Positions 32,070-39,904 of a stretch of 41,374 nt of DNA are shown here, piece after piece. Position numbers and translations under genes: made by a program. Numbering within the stretch: position 1 is the first letter of the stretch; each line of letters begins with the position of its first letter. The notes under the pieces were generated by a model that saw only the letters and a program-made list of their open reading frames with translations, was not told the origin of the DNA and made no database searches. The stretch is from the NCBI GenBank assembly GCA_045660265.1, contig JAZRDM010000002.1, forward strand, positions 1 to 41,374, in the 5' to 3' direction. The DNA is from Scatosoma sp045660265 (lineage in GTDB: Bacteria > Bacillota > Clostridia > Christensenellales > Borkfalkiaceae).

Positions 32070-33968
32070 ATGAAAAAACAATTATTGTTACCTATGCTTG
32101 CATTATGCGGAGCGTTTATATTGGGCGGTTGCAGCGTCTTGGGCGGAACCAGCAGTGATAGCAGCTCGAATAATTCGCAATCGAGCCAAGTAAAAACTTA
32201 TACGGTTACTTTCCAACAGCCTGGTCAAGCTGACATTCAAAAAAAGGTGAATGAGGGTGAATCGTTGACGGAGATTCCTACCGTAAAAAGCAAAACGGGG
32301 TATAACGTGTCTTGGGAAGACGTTGATTTGACGAATATTAGCAAGGATATCGTTGTTAAGGCGGTGGAAATTCCCAAAGAATATACGATTACCTACGATG
32401 TGAACGGAGGAGACGCGCTTGCAAGCTCGACGCAGACGGTTACATATGACGCGGAATATACGCTTGCTACGCCAACGCGTGAAGATTGGGGATTCCAAGG
32501 CTGGCAATACGGCGACGAGGTATACGTTGCGGGGACGCACGAAAAATGGAATATCGACAGCGACGTAACCTTTACGGCGCAATGGATTGACGAAAGACCT
32601 AACGTATATATTACCTTTGTTCAGTATAGCAGGGGAGAGTGGAAGACCTTTGTAAAAAAGGGCGAAGTGCTTCCTGCAGAGAAAATTGATCCGCCTAAAT
32701 ACGTAGAAGGGTATACCTTTGATATGGAAAACTGGTATGCGGACGAAGAATGCACGACGGTATTTGATTTTAGTCAGCCGATTATGCAGTCTGTAACCGT
32801 ATATGCTAAGCCTATACCAAACACCTATACCGTAAGCTACGACTTAAACTATGAAGGCGCGCCGAGCGTAGATCCCTTGACGGTTACCTATCATGAAGAT
32901 TATACTTTGATGGCGGATCCTGTAAGAGAGGGATATGAATTTACGGGGTGGAAAGCGTACAATAGCTATGGTTCGGAGGTTCAATTATGGAGACCTTGGG
33001 CGATTGACAGCGACGTTACCTTGAAGGCGCAATGGGAAGAAATTATCCCTGAAACGTACGTATTGACGTTTATTTATAACGGAAGTGCGCATACAACCAT
33101 TACGTTAATCGAAGGCGAAACATTAGCTACGGACGATATTCCCGCTATTCCAACCGCAGAAACAGGGTATCATAACGTTGGTTGGTGTGTGGACGAGTCT
33201 TGTACGGTAGAAGCGGATTTTGCAACGATTGCTTCGACGACGACCTTATATGCAAAGCTTGTGGCAAATAAATATGAAATTACGTACTTATTAGAAAACG
33301 CTACGATTGATGGGGAAGCAATTCAGATTGTTACGTTTGGCGAAGCATATCAGTTGAAGACGCCCGTTCATAACGTGGAAGGGTATACCTTTATGGGTTG
33401 GGTAGCAGACGAAACGCCTGTTTCCGCGCAAGGAACTTGGAGTATTGCAAATAACGTAATGTTGACGCCCGTTTGGGAAGATAACCGTGTTACGTATACG
33501 GTAACGTTTATGCGCGGGAATACGATTATTTCTCAAGCTTCCGCTAAGCGAGGCGACGTGATTTTAGAAAGTGAAATTCCTGTTATTGAAGGTAAAACGG
33601 GATATACCGTAGATACGGAAAATTGGTATGCAGACATTGCATGTACGACGATTGCGGACTTAACGCAAGGCTTAACCTCGTCCTTTAACGTATACGTGAA
33701 AGAAACGGTAAATACTTATACGGTTACCTATAATGCCGCGGATGGTAAGTTGCCTAACGGCGTAGAAGCAACGTTTACAATTGCATACGGCGAAACGATT
33801 TCGCTTGCTACACCTACGCGAACGGGATTCACTTTTAACGGTTGGTTCTATCGCGACGCAAACGGGAATTTGACGAAGATTACAAACGGCTCTGTTTGGA
33901 AATTAACGGAAAATACAACGTTGATTGCACAATGGGTTGAAAATAAAGAGTGGACAAATAACTATTAA
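32070..33968 (+). CDS. Lipoprotein with eight InlB-type repeats in alternating pairs
   Basis: A 632-residue lipoprotein: signal peptide KKQLLLPMLALCGAFIL, lipobox LGGC at about residue 21, then a serine-rich linker (SSDSSSNNSQSSQ). Two related repeat types alternate four times. Type A has a short strand plus ENWYADEECTTVFDF-like features (near 42-105, 177-248, 324-390, 466-545). Type B is the classic form ITYDVNGGDALASSTQTVTY with GFQGWQYGDE and FTAQWID (near 106-174, 250-322, 392-463, 548-628). It ends straight after the last repeat; no anchor other than the lipid. The start follows AGAGGATAATT. It ends in a strong terminator. Probably a surface adhesin or ligand-binding scaffold; no partner is known. 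Confidence 0.87.
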   Translation: MKKQLLLPMLALCGAFILGGCSVLGGTSSDSSSNNSQSSQVKTYTVTFQQPGQADIQKKVNEGESLTEIPTVKSKTGYNVSWEDVDLTNISKDIVVKAVEIPKEYTITYDVNGGDALASSTQTVTYDAEYTLATPTREDWGFQGWQYGDEVYVAGTHEKWNIDSDVTFTAQWIDERPNVYITFVQYSRGEWKTFVKKGEVLPAEKIDPPKYVEGYTFDMENWYADEECTTVFDFSQPIMQSVTVYAKPIPNTYTVSYDLNYEGAPSVDPLTVTYHEDYTLMADPVREGYEFTGWKAYNSYGSEVQLWRPWAIDSDVTLKAQWEEIIPETYVLTFIYNGSAHTTITLIEGETLATDDIPAIPTAETGYHNVGWCVDESCTVEADFATIASTTTLYAKLVANKYEITYLLENATIDGEAIQIVTFGEAYQLKTPVHNVEGYTFMGWVADETPVSAQGTWSIANNVMLTPVWEDNRVTYTVTFMRGNTIISQASAKRGDVILESEIPVIEGKTGYTVDTENWYADIACTTIADLTQGLTSSFNVYVKETVNTYTVTYNAADGKLPNGVEATFTIAYGETISLATPTRTGFTFNGWFYRDANGNLTKITNGSVWKLTENTTLIAQWVENKEWTNNY

Positions 33969-33982
33969 GAAATAGCAATAGA

Positions 33983-34019
33983 AAAGAGGAAAACACAAAA
34001 GTGTTTTCCTCTTTTTCTT
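33983..34019 (+). terminator. Terminator after the eight-repeat lipoprotein
   Basis: AAAGAGGAAAACAC (33983-33996) pairs perfectly with GTGTTTTCCTCTTT (34001-34014), 14 bp with an AAAA loop and T-rich tail. Confidence 0.92.
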
Positions 34020-34126
34020 TTATCAAAAATCGTTAGATGCGCGGCTGGGAGAGAGGTGTGTTGGCAAAACGTTCCGCTTGTAAAGTGGGAAAATTTGCGA
34101 ACACTAATAAAAAGGGGGCGTGGCGG

Positions 34127-35494
34127 GTGCGAAGTCGTGTAAAGAAAAAAGGAGGGTTTTTAAAGAGCGCGGTTATAATTGCCGGCGGGGGATTTGTGGC
34201 GAAGCTGATTGGTGCGCTATACCGTGTACCTTTAACAAACTTTATCGGCAGTGAAGGAATTGGATTGTATCAAATGGCGTTTCCTTTTTACTGCTTGCTA
34301 TTGACGGTGTCGGCGACGGGAATTCCTTCTGCAATTTCTTCTCTTACAGCGGAGCGTGTGGCCAACGGGGAGAATGGACGGTCCTTATTAAAAACCGCCA
34401 TGAAACTGTTTTTATTTGTTGGGACGCTGGGGACAATCTTAATGGTGTTTATAGCTCCAGGGCTTGCGCAGGCGCAAGGGGAAGTTGCCTTAATTGAGGG
34501 CTATCGCGCAATTGCGCCGGCAGTGTTGCTCGTTTCAGCTATCAGCGTGTTTCGCGGATATTTTCAAGGACATAATCGAATGTTTCCTACGGCTATTTCG
34601 GAGATTATCGAACAGTTGGTTAAGGTTACGGCTGGGCTTATTTTTGCGTATTTACACCGCGAAGACGCGCGAAAAGCGGTGGTTTGGCTGCTGTTTGCTG
34701 TGTCTTTATCCGAAGGAATGGCGTTGCTTTTTTTAATCGTTAAATTTCGGCGTTCCTCTGAGTTTAAAAATAGAGCAAATGACGGGGGCAGTGTTGCTAT
34801 GAAAGGAATTTTAAAACGGAGCTTGCCAGTTACGCTTTCGTCGGGCTTAATTCCGCTTTCATCGTTGGCAGATAGTATTTTAGCGGTGCGGATTATGGGG
34901 CGTTATGCCTCAAATGCCGTTAGTTTATACGGGTTATTTTCGGGCGGTGCGGTAACGATTATCAATTTGCCCGTGTCTGTTTGTTACGGGCTTGCGGCTG
35001 CGAGCATTCCGGCGGTGGCGGGGGAAAAATCAAACGCAAAACGCAGAAAAAATAAAATTTTATTTGCGTTGTTAATTACGTTGGTTGTAAGTATTCCTTG
35101 CGCGATAGGCTTGTATTTTTTTGCACCGACGATAGTAAAAATTCTTTTTCAGGCGCTTGCATTAGAAGAGCGGGAGATTATGGCGGGGCTAGTGAAGGTG
35201 TTTGCTGTATCGGCAGTTACCCTTTCCTGCACGCAGACGCTGTCGGCGTGTTTGACGGCGCAAGGACGGCCTATGCGCGCGGTTTGTTCTATGACCTTGG
35301 GGATTTTGGTGAAAACGGTTTTAGAAATTGTTTTTTTACAAAATGAACAAGTTGCGATTGTTGGGCTTGCGCGGGCAACAAACGTTTGTTACGCGATAAG
35401 CTTTGTATTAAATTTGTTGTTTAACTTAGCGCTTTTGGCTAAGAAAAAGGACGAGGGAAAAGCGTTAGAAAATAAAAAAAAGGACACGGATTAA
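34127..35494 (+). CDS. Polysaccharide/lipid flippase of the MATE/PST type, SpoVB-like
   Basis: About 455 residues with some 12-14 membrane segments. The N-terminus (KSAVIIAGGGFVAKLIGALY, RVPLTNFIGSEGIGLYQMAF) and SAISVFRGYFQGHNRMFPTA near 155-175 match the SpoVB branch of polysaccharide/lipid-II flippases, related to MurJ. Such proteins move lipid-linked oligosaccharides across the membrane; a SpoVB role in spore cortex is possible but no sporulation gene is near. The start is uncertain: GTG 34127 after AAAGGGGGCG is chosen, giving a short basic head; an upstream ATG at 34037 has no ribosome binding site. The stop codon TAA lies in the loop of the following terminator. Confidence 0.83.
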   Translation: MRSRVKKKGGFLKSAVIIAGGGFVAKLIGALYRVPLTNFIGSEGIGLYQMAFPFYCLLLTVSATGIPSAISSLTAERVANGENGRSLLKTAMKLFLFVGTLGTILMVFIAPGLAQAQGEVALIEGYRAIAPAVLLVSAISVFRGYFQGHNRMFPTAISEIIEQLVKVTAGLIFAYLHREDARKAVVWLLFAVSLSEGMALLFLIVKFRRSSEFKNRANDGGSVAMKGILKRSLPVTLSSGLIPLSSLADSILAVRIMGRYASNAVSLYGLFSGGAVTIINLPVSVCYGLAAASIPAVAGEKSNAKRRKNKILFALLITLVVSIPCAIGLYFFAPTIVKILFQALALEEREIMAGLVKVFAVSAVTLSCTQTLSACLTAQGRPMRAVCSMTLGILVKTVLEIVFLQNEQVAIVGLARATNVCYAISFVLNLLFNLALLAKKKDEGKALENKKKDTD

Positions 35495-35505
35495 CCGTGT
35501 CCTTT
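35471..35505 (-). terminator. Terminator of the eight-TM protein gene, overlapping the flippase stop
   Basis: AAAGGACACGG (35479-35489) pairs with CCGTGTCCTTT (35495-35505). On the minus strand the stem is followed by a long T run (plus-strand A run, 35473-35481), so it mainly serves the minus-strand gene. The flippase stop codon (35492-35494) forms part of the five-base loop. Confidence 0.88.
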
Positions 35506-35528
35506 ACATTCAAGAGATTGAAAATAGA

Positions 35529-36923
35529 TTATAATCTAATTGCAAATTTATAAATCTTTTCAAGTAATCCATCAGGAATTCTATCTCTGTACATACCGAG
35601 ATTGATGAAGATTGCGCGGAAGAATTCTTTGTTATCTCCGCCAACTTGATATTCGGGCAATGCTTCAAGCGTTCCCTTGTAGTGAAGAATGAAGAGTTCG
35701 GTGAATTGATTTCTTTCTTCGTAGGAGAGGGATGCAATAAACGGATCGAAGCTTCTGCTGTTATAGTAGTCGTAATCAGCCGTTTCAACGGGAGGAAGTA
35801 CGGGAGCGGGTTCTTCTTCAACGGGCTCAGCTTCTTCTGCCATTTCAACGGGGATGGGGCCGCCTTCGTATGCAACAGCTTCTGCAACTTCAACTTCTGC
35901 AAGTTCAAGTTCGGGTACAGGAGCAGATTCTTCAACAACCTTAACTTTCTTTTTCAAGAGAGGAAGGATGGAGATTACGATTGCAGCAACTGCAGCGATT
36001 ACTGCGTACAATACGTACGATTTAAAACTGTCAATATACGTAGCACCAGAGGTGAGAGCGATTACGAAAATACCAGCCGCAACGCCCAACATAATGATGG
36101 AACGGATAAGTGCAAGAACTTTCGTCTTTTTGCTGCTCATAGTGATGTATGCGATAAACAAGTTAACGAGAACTACTGCGATAAGACCAAGCATAAGCAT
36201 TCTGCTATCGGTAGCTTCCATAAACTTGAAGGTGTTTTTGCCTTCTGCTACGAATGCGATAGCAAGCAATGCCGTATAAGCAAGTGCGATAATAAATTGT
36301 AACAAGTTCAACCAAACCATCTTACCAGCTTTTTGACCGCAAAGAATGGTGTAGATGATAAATGCAACAGCGGCTACTGCAGCGGTGATAAGGTCTAAAC
36401 GATTCATTATGTCGCCTTCGAATTTGCCCCAGTAAGAAAGCAATACGAAGTAAGCGATTGCATAGCAAGCAAATACAACGGCAATTAAGGTAGCGCTTGT
36501 TTTTGCGAGTGCTGGAGCTGCTTTTGTGCTAATCAACGAGATGATAGCGAAAATAACAGCTAATACGCTGGAAAGAACGAGTGCGTATAAAACGATATTG
36601 TATAAAAGCCCAAGCAAACGGTCAGCGCCTGCGGGAGCGAGCATACCGCCGTCGGTAAACAATGCGGTAACAACGCTAAGAAGGCTCATTTCCGATACGC
36701 TATAGCCATTATTATTGCCAGCAACAACAACGCCGATAGGTAAAATGAAGGGAACTAACGCAAGAATTGCAAGGAAAATCGAGCAAATTTTCGACCAAGC
36801 GTTATTGCTCTTTTTAGGCGTTGCTTCTTCTACGGGAATCTCTTCCGCTACGGGAGCTTCGACAACTTCACTCATTTCCACGGGAGCCGTGTCGAGTTCG
36901 TAATTAGTAGGTGTGGTACTCAT
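35529..36923 (-). CDS. Eight-TM membrane protein with conserved-looking cytosolic C-terminal domain
   Basis: A 464-residue protein, family unknown. Residues 1-40 are acidic and proline-rich (VVEAPVAEEIPVEEA). Eight membrane segments follow between about 45 and 335 (for example SKICSIFLAILALVPFILPI and YVLYAVIAAVAAIVISILPL). Then comes an acidic, proline/glutamate-rich linker (345-392) and a compact 70-residue end domain: SFDPFIASLSYEERNQFTEL, FILHYKG, YQVGGDNKEFFRAIFINLG, RIPDGLLEKIYKFAI. That end domain resembles segments that I recall from other Clostridia membrane proteins, but I cannot name it. The ATG follows CAGGAGATTAGTT and a perfect promoter lies 74-102 bp upstream. It is a single-gene unit facing the PucR/CdaR-type regulator. 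Confidence 0.83.
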   Translation of the reverse strand: MSTTPTNYELDTAPVEMSEVVEAPVAEEIPVEEATPKKSNNAWSKICSIFLAILALVPFILPIGVVVAGNNNGYSVSEMSLLSVVTALFTDGGMLAPAGADRLLGLLYNIVLYALVLSSVLAVIFAIISLISTKAAPALAKTSATLIAVVFACYAIAYFVLLSYWGKFEGDIMNRLDLITAAVAAVAFIIYTILCGQKAGKMVWLNLLQFIIALAYTALLAIAFVAEGKNTFKFMEATDSRMLMLGLIAVVLVNLFIAYITMSSKKTKVLALIRSIIMLGVAAGIFVIALTSGATYIDSFKSYVLYAVIAAVAAIVISILPLLKKKVKVVEESAPVPELELAEVEVAEAVAYEGGPIPVEMAEEAEPVEEEPAPVLPPVETADYDYYNSRSFDPFIASLSYEERNQFTELFILHYKGTLEALPEYQVGGDNKEFFRAIFINLGMYRDRIPDGLLEKIYKFAIRL

Positions 36924-36996
36924 AACTAATCTCCTGAAAAATTATTTTGATTTTGATGTTTCAAAAAAGTATAATATATACTTTCCAATTTACAGT

Positions 36997-37025
36997 ATTA
37001 TAGCACTTTCGAAATAATATGTCAA
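36997..37025 (-). promoter_or_regulatory. Consensus promoter of the eight-TM protein gene
   Basis: Minus-strand TTGACA (37020-37025), 17-bp spacer, TATAAT (36997-37002), both perfect. The strength suggests an abundant message. Confidence 0.92.
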
Positions 37026-37126
37026 TATAAAGAGAAAAAAATTTTTACTTTTTTATTTAAAAGCCGTTAAAAGTTTAAGTTTTTATGAAATTTTTGCAAA
37101 GAAACGGTTGCGGTAGAAAAAAACCC

Positions 37127-37155
37127 TTGAAATTTTTTGTATTTTAGGGTATAAT
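37127..37155 (+). promoter_or_regulatory. Promoter of the PucR/CdaR-type regulator gene
   Basis: TTGAAA (37127-37132), 17-bp spacer, perfect TATAAT (37150-37155), 35 bp before the GTG start. Confidence 0.85.
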
Positions 37156-37190
37156 AGAAATGTAAATAACGTTCTACCTAGGAGGATATC

Positions 37191-38210
37191 GTGGTTGAAT
37201 TTGCTCAAATAGCTAAAGAAATTCAAGAGAAATTACAGTTGACGTTCTCTTTTTATATCGAAAATTCTCTTCCGATTGACCAGCCCGTTTGTGATAAACA
37301 ATTTGAGGGGGTTACGGATGACGGAACGTATACTTTTTTTCGGTTTTTGTATAACAACGTCGGGTACGTCGGCGCGATAAAAGGTACAACGCAAACGGAA
37401 AAAAATTACGCTACCATTTTGCCAGCATATATCGAAAGTTTTGCGGAAAAAGAATCTGATCTTTCTAAATCCGAGCATTTGAAACGCATTTTGTTGGGAG
37501 AAAGCTCGTCGGCGAGTATTCATAGATATTGCACGAAATATTCGGTAAAAAGCGCGGCGTGTTTCGTGCTTGCTATTTCGACGGAAAAGCTTTTGCAAGA
37601 AACCCTTTCCGTGATTGAGCAATACAGCGGGAATTCGTTGGATGCCGTTGTAAAAATGGACGAAAAAAATTGTGTGTTAGTTAAGTTTTTGTCCGAAGAA
37701 GAAAAGGAAAGCGTTTCAGTGATTGATTATGCGGAATTTTTAAGTCAATCCATTCAAGAAGAGTTGGGGATTTTGGTAAAAATCGGCGTTGGCGGCAGGG
37801 TGAAGGAGTTGAAGGACGTTGCGCACTCGTATGCACAAGCGGCGTCTGCGCTCAGATATGCGGACGTATTTGGAAGTAAGGGGAATATCCACTCTTATCG
37901 AGAATTTATGTTGGTAAAAATGATAGAAGAAGTGCCTGAAAGTAGATTGGCTGAATTTTTATATCAGCTTTGTGATGAAAGTGCTTCGGAAATTTTTGAA
38001 GATGAGGATATGCTTGGTACGGCGGAAGAATTTTTGCAAAGCAGTTTGAATATCAGCGAAACCTCACGTAATTTATATATGCACCGCAATACGCTTTTGT
38101 ACCGATTGGATAAAATTGAAAAAGCGACGGGGTTGAATATCCGTTCTTTCTCCGACGCGGTATCTTTCCGTGTGTTGACAATTTTGCATAAATTGTTAAA
38201 ACGCGGATAA
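37191..38210 (+). CDS. PucR/CdaR-type transcriptional regulator
   Basis: A 339-residue regulator. The C-terminal 60 residues are the PucR/CdaR helix-turn-helix (FLQSSLNISETSRNLYMHRN then TLLYRLDKIEKATGLNIR). Before it, residues about 115-240 resemble the CdaR GGDEF-like domain (ILVKIGVGGRVKELKDVAHS, QAASALRYADVFG). The first 90 residues are a sensor that I do not recognise (FEGVTDDGTYTFFRFLYNNV). The start is GTG, fixed by AGGAGG at 37180-37185 eight bases upstream. The ligand is unknown; relatives respond to purines, glycerate or sugar acids. The S41 protease gene follows by 39 bp and is probably co-transcribed. Confidence 0.87.
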   Translation: MVEFAQIAKEIQEKLQLTFSFYIENSLPIDQPVCDKQFEGVTDDGTYTFFRFLYNNVGYVGAIKGTTQTEKNYATILPAYIESFAEKESDLSKSEHLKRILLGESSSASIHRYCTKYSVKSAACFVLAISTEKLLQETLSVIEQYSGNSLDAVVKMDEKNCVLVKFLSEEEKESVSVIDYAEFLSQSIQEELGILVKIGVGGRVKELKDVAHSYAQAASALRYADVFGSKGNIHSYREFMLVKMIEEVPESRLAEFLYQLCDESASEIFEDEDMLGTAEEFLQSSLNISETSRNLYMHRNTLLYRLDKIEKATGLNIRSFSDAVSFRVLTILHKLLKRG

Positions 38211-38249
38211 AAAATGATTGGAAAGGGAATATAAAAAAGAGGAGGGTTT

Positions 38250-39659
38250 ATGGACGATTTTTTTGATGATGAGCCGCAGGCGGTGGCGGAAGAAAAACCT
38301 GAAAAAAATGAAATGAACGCAGACATGCCCCCCTCGAAAGGTAAAAAAACGCGCAAACCTTTAGGTAAAAAAGGAATGACGATTGCTGTGATTGCCATGG
38401 CGGTAATTTGCTTTTTATCAGGTGGTTTTACGGTGTGGTTTACCCTTGGCGGCGGCACACGGATTGATGATGAATTGCGGACTTTGATGAAGATCAAAGA
38501 AATGATACAAAAGCATTATTATCAAGACGTAACGGACGAGGAATTTTACAATACCCTCTTCGATGCCATCAATTATGATTTGCTGGATGCCTATTCACAG
38601 TATATGACGGCAGATCAATACGTGACGGCGTATGAGGAATTGGAGGGCAAGCGCATAGGCATCGGCGGTGTATTTTCCACGTTGGATGCAAATGGAAATC
38701 CCCAAATGCGCGTGGTGCGCGTGTGCGGAAATTCGCCTGCGGAAGCGGCAGGGCTGACGCCTGGAAGCTACGTGATCGGTTTTGGTAAGACGGAAGCGGA
38801 AATAAAGGAAAGCGTTGTCTTTGATGAATTTTCCGCATTCTTAGAGACTTGTGAAGAAAGTGTTCCGTTCTGTATTCGTGTGCGCGTGGGCGAGGAAACG
38901 AAAATTCTCACCATGTCGAGGGAAGAATACGTGGAAAGCTACGTGTTCTATCGCACGAATCAAAAATCGTACAGTTTTACGGGCAAAAAAGCGGACGAGT
39001 TGACGGAAAAAGGCAAACCGCTCGCTTGCTTGGATGACGATACTGCATATATACGTTTGGTGCAATTTGGCGGTTCGGCAGAAAATGATTTTGAAAAAGT
39101 GATGAACCTTTTCAAAAAGGAAGGCAAGAAAAATCTTATATTGGATTTGCGGGATAACAGCGGCGGTTATTTGGAAACGATGCAGGGGATTGCTTCCTAT
39201 TTCTGTAAATCGGCAGACAAAAACAAACCAGTGGCGGCGGTGGCGCGCTACGGTGACGGTACAAAGGAATATTTCAAAGCGGATAAAAATTTGTACAATG
39301 AATATTTTTCCAACGATAGCCGCATTTGTGTGTTGGCAGACAATGGATCGGCATCTGCGTCCGAATGTTTGATTGGCTGTATGTTGGATTATGAAACGAT
39401 TGGCTACAAAGATATTTGTTTATCGGAAAGAAACGGTGAAGCGAAAACGTTTGGGAAAGGGATTATGCAGGCAACCTATTTTATCAGCGCAAAATTTGAT
39501 GCTGTGAAATTGACGACGGCGGAGATTTGTTGGCCCATATCGGAAAATTCTATTCACGGACGTGGAGTTTTGCCTGAAGACGGGACGAAAGTGGTGGCAG
39601 AATCGTATGACGACGATGTGGAAATTGCATCGGCTGTTGCGAAGTTATTTACTCCTTAA
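38250..39659 (+). CDS. S41-family C-terminal processing protease with PDZ domain
   Basis: A 469-residue membrane-anchored protease of the CtpA/CtpB type. An acidic cytosolic head (MDDFFDDEPQAVAEEKPE) and basic stretch precede one membrane helix near 44-68 (MTIAVIAMAVICFLSGGF). The extracellular part has the tail-binding domain (SQYMTADQY), a PDZ domain near 133-230 (GIGGVFSTLDANG, SPAEAAGLTPGSYVIGFGKT) and the catalytic domain. The nucleophile serine lies in DNGSASASECLIG near 368 and the partner lysine in KTFGKGIMQA near 405, so it should be active. The ATG follows AAGAGGAGGGTTT. It ends 52 bp ahead of a terminator. Its substrate is not visible; the neighbouring regulator may control it. Confidence 0.93.
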   Translation: MDDFFDDEPQAVAEEKPEKNEMNADMPPSKGKKTRKPLGKKGMTIAVIAMAVICFLSGGFTVWFTLGGGTRIDDELRTLMKIKEMIQKHYYQDVTDEEFYNTLFDAINYDLLDAYSQYMTADQYVTAYEELEGKRIGIGGVFSTLDANGNPQMRVVRVCGNSPAEAAGLTPGSYVIGFGKTEAEIKESVVFDEFSAFLETCEESVPFCIRVRVGEETKILTMSREEYVESYVFYRTNQKSYSFTGKKADELTEKGKPLACLDDDTAYIRLVQFGGSAENDFEKVMNLFKKEGKKNLILDLRDNSGGYLETMQGIASYFCKSADKNKPVAAVARYGDGTKEYFKADKNLYNEYFSNDSRICVLADNGSASASECLIGCMLDYETIGYKDICLSERNGEAKTFGKGIMQATYFISAKFDAVKLTTAEICWPISENSIHGRGVLPEDGTKVVAESYDDDVEIASAVAKLFTP

Positions 39660-39705
39660 TAGGTGATTGCAAGGGGGCATGTACGCGTTGAATTGAATTT
39701 TAATA

Positions 39706-39740
39706 AAAAAGACACGGCACAATACGCGCCGTGTTTTTTG
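39706..39740. terminator. Bidirectional terminator between S41 protease and transketolase genes
   Basis: ACACGGC (39712-39718) pairs with GCCGTGT (39728-39734) with A and T runs extending both sides (AAAAAAGACACGGC and GCCGTGTTTTTT). Confidence 0.87.
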
Positions 39741-39749
39741 TGTAAATTG

Positions 39750-39781
39750 GAACCGCACAGCTTGGGGGAGCTGTGCGGTTC
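39750..39781. repeat. 13-bp perfect inverted repeat without T tract
   Basis: GAACCGCACAGCT (39750-39762) and AGCTGTGCGGTTC (39769-39781) form a perfect 13-bp stem with a TGGGGG loop. It is GC-rich and lies only 10 bases after the previous terminator, in the gap between two convergent genes. No T run follows on the plus strand; on the minus strand the bases after it are CCAATTTACAC. It is not a normal terminator; RNA stabiliser, transposon relic or repetitive palindrome are options. The remaining gap (39782-39904) holds nothing that I can support. Confidence 0.75.
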
Positions 39782-39904
39782 ACTGTTTATTATGGAGGTG
39801 TTTCTGATAAGGAAACGTGTGAGCTCATTTGTTGAGTTTATTATAATCTGTTTTTGCGTTAGCTTTGTTGTAGAATTGTGATAATTTGTTGAACTTTTTG
39901 AAAA

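Noticed and set aside
39793..39881. Hydrophobic peptide of about 29 residues in the gap before transketolase (FVEFIIICFCVSFVVEL)
   Set aside because: It starts within its own putative ribosome binding region, has no promoter, and lies just after two hairpins; chance is a sufficient explanation.
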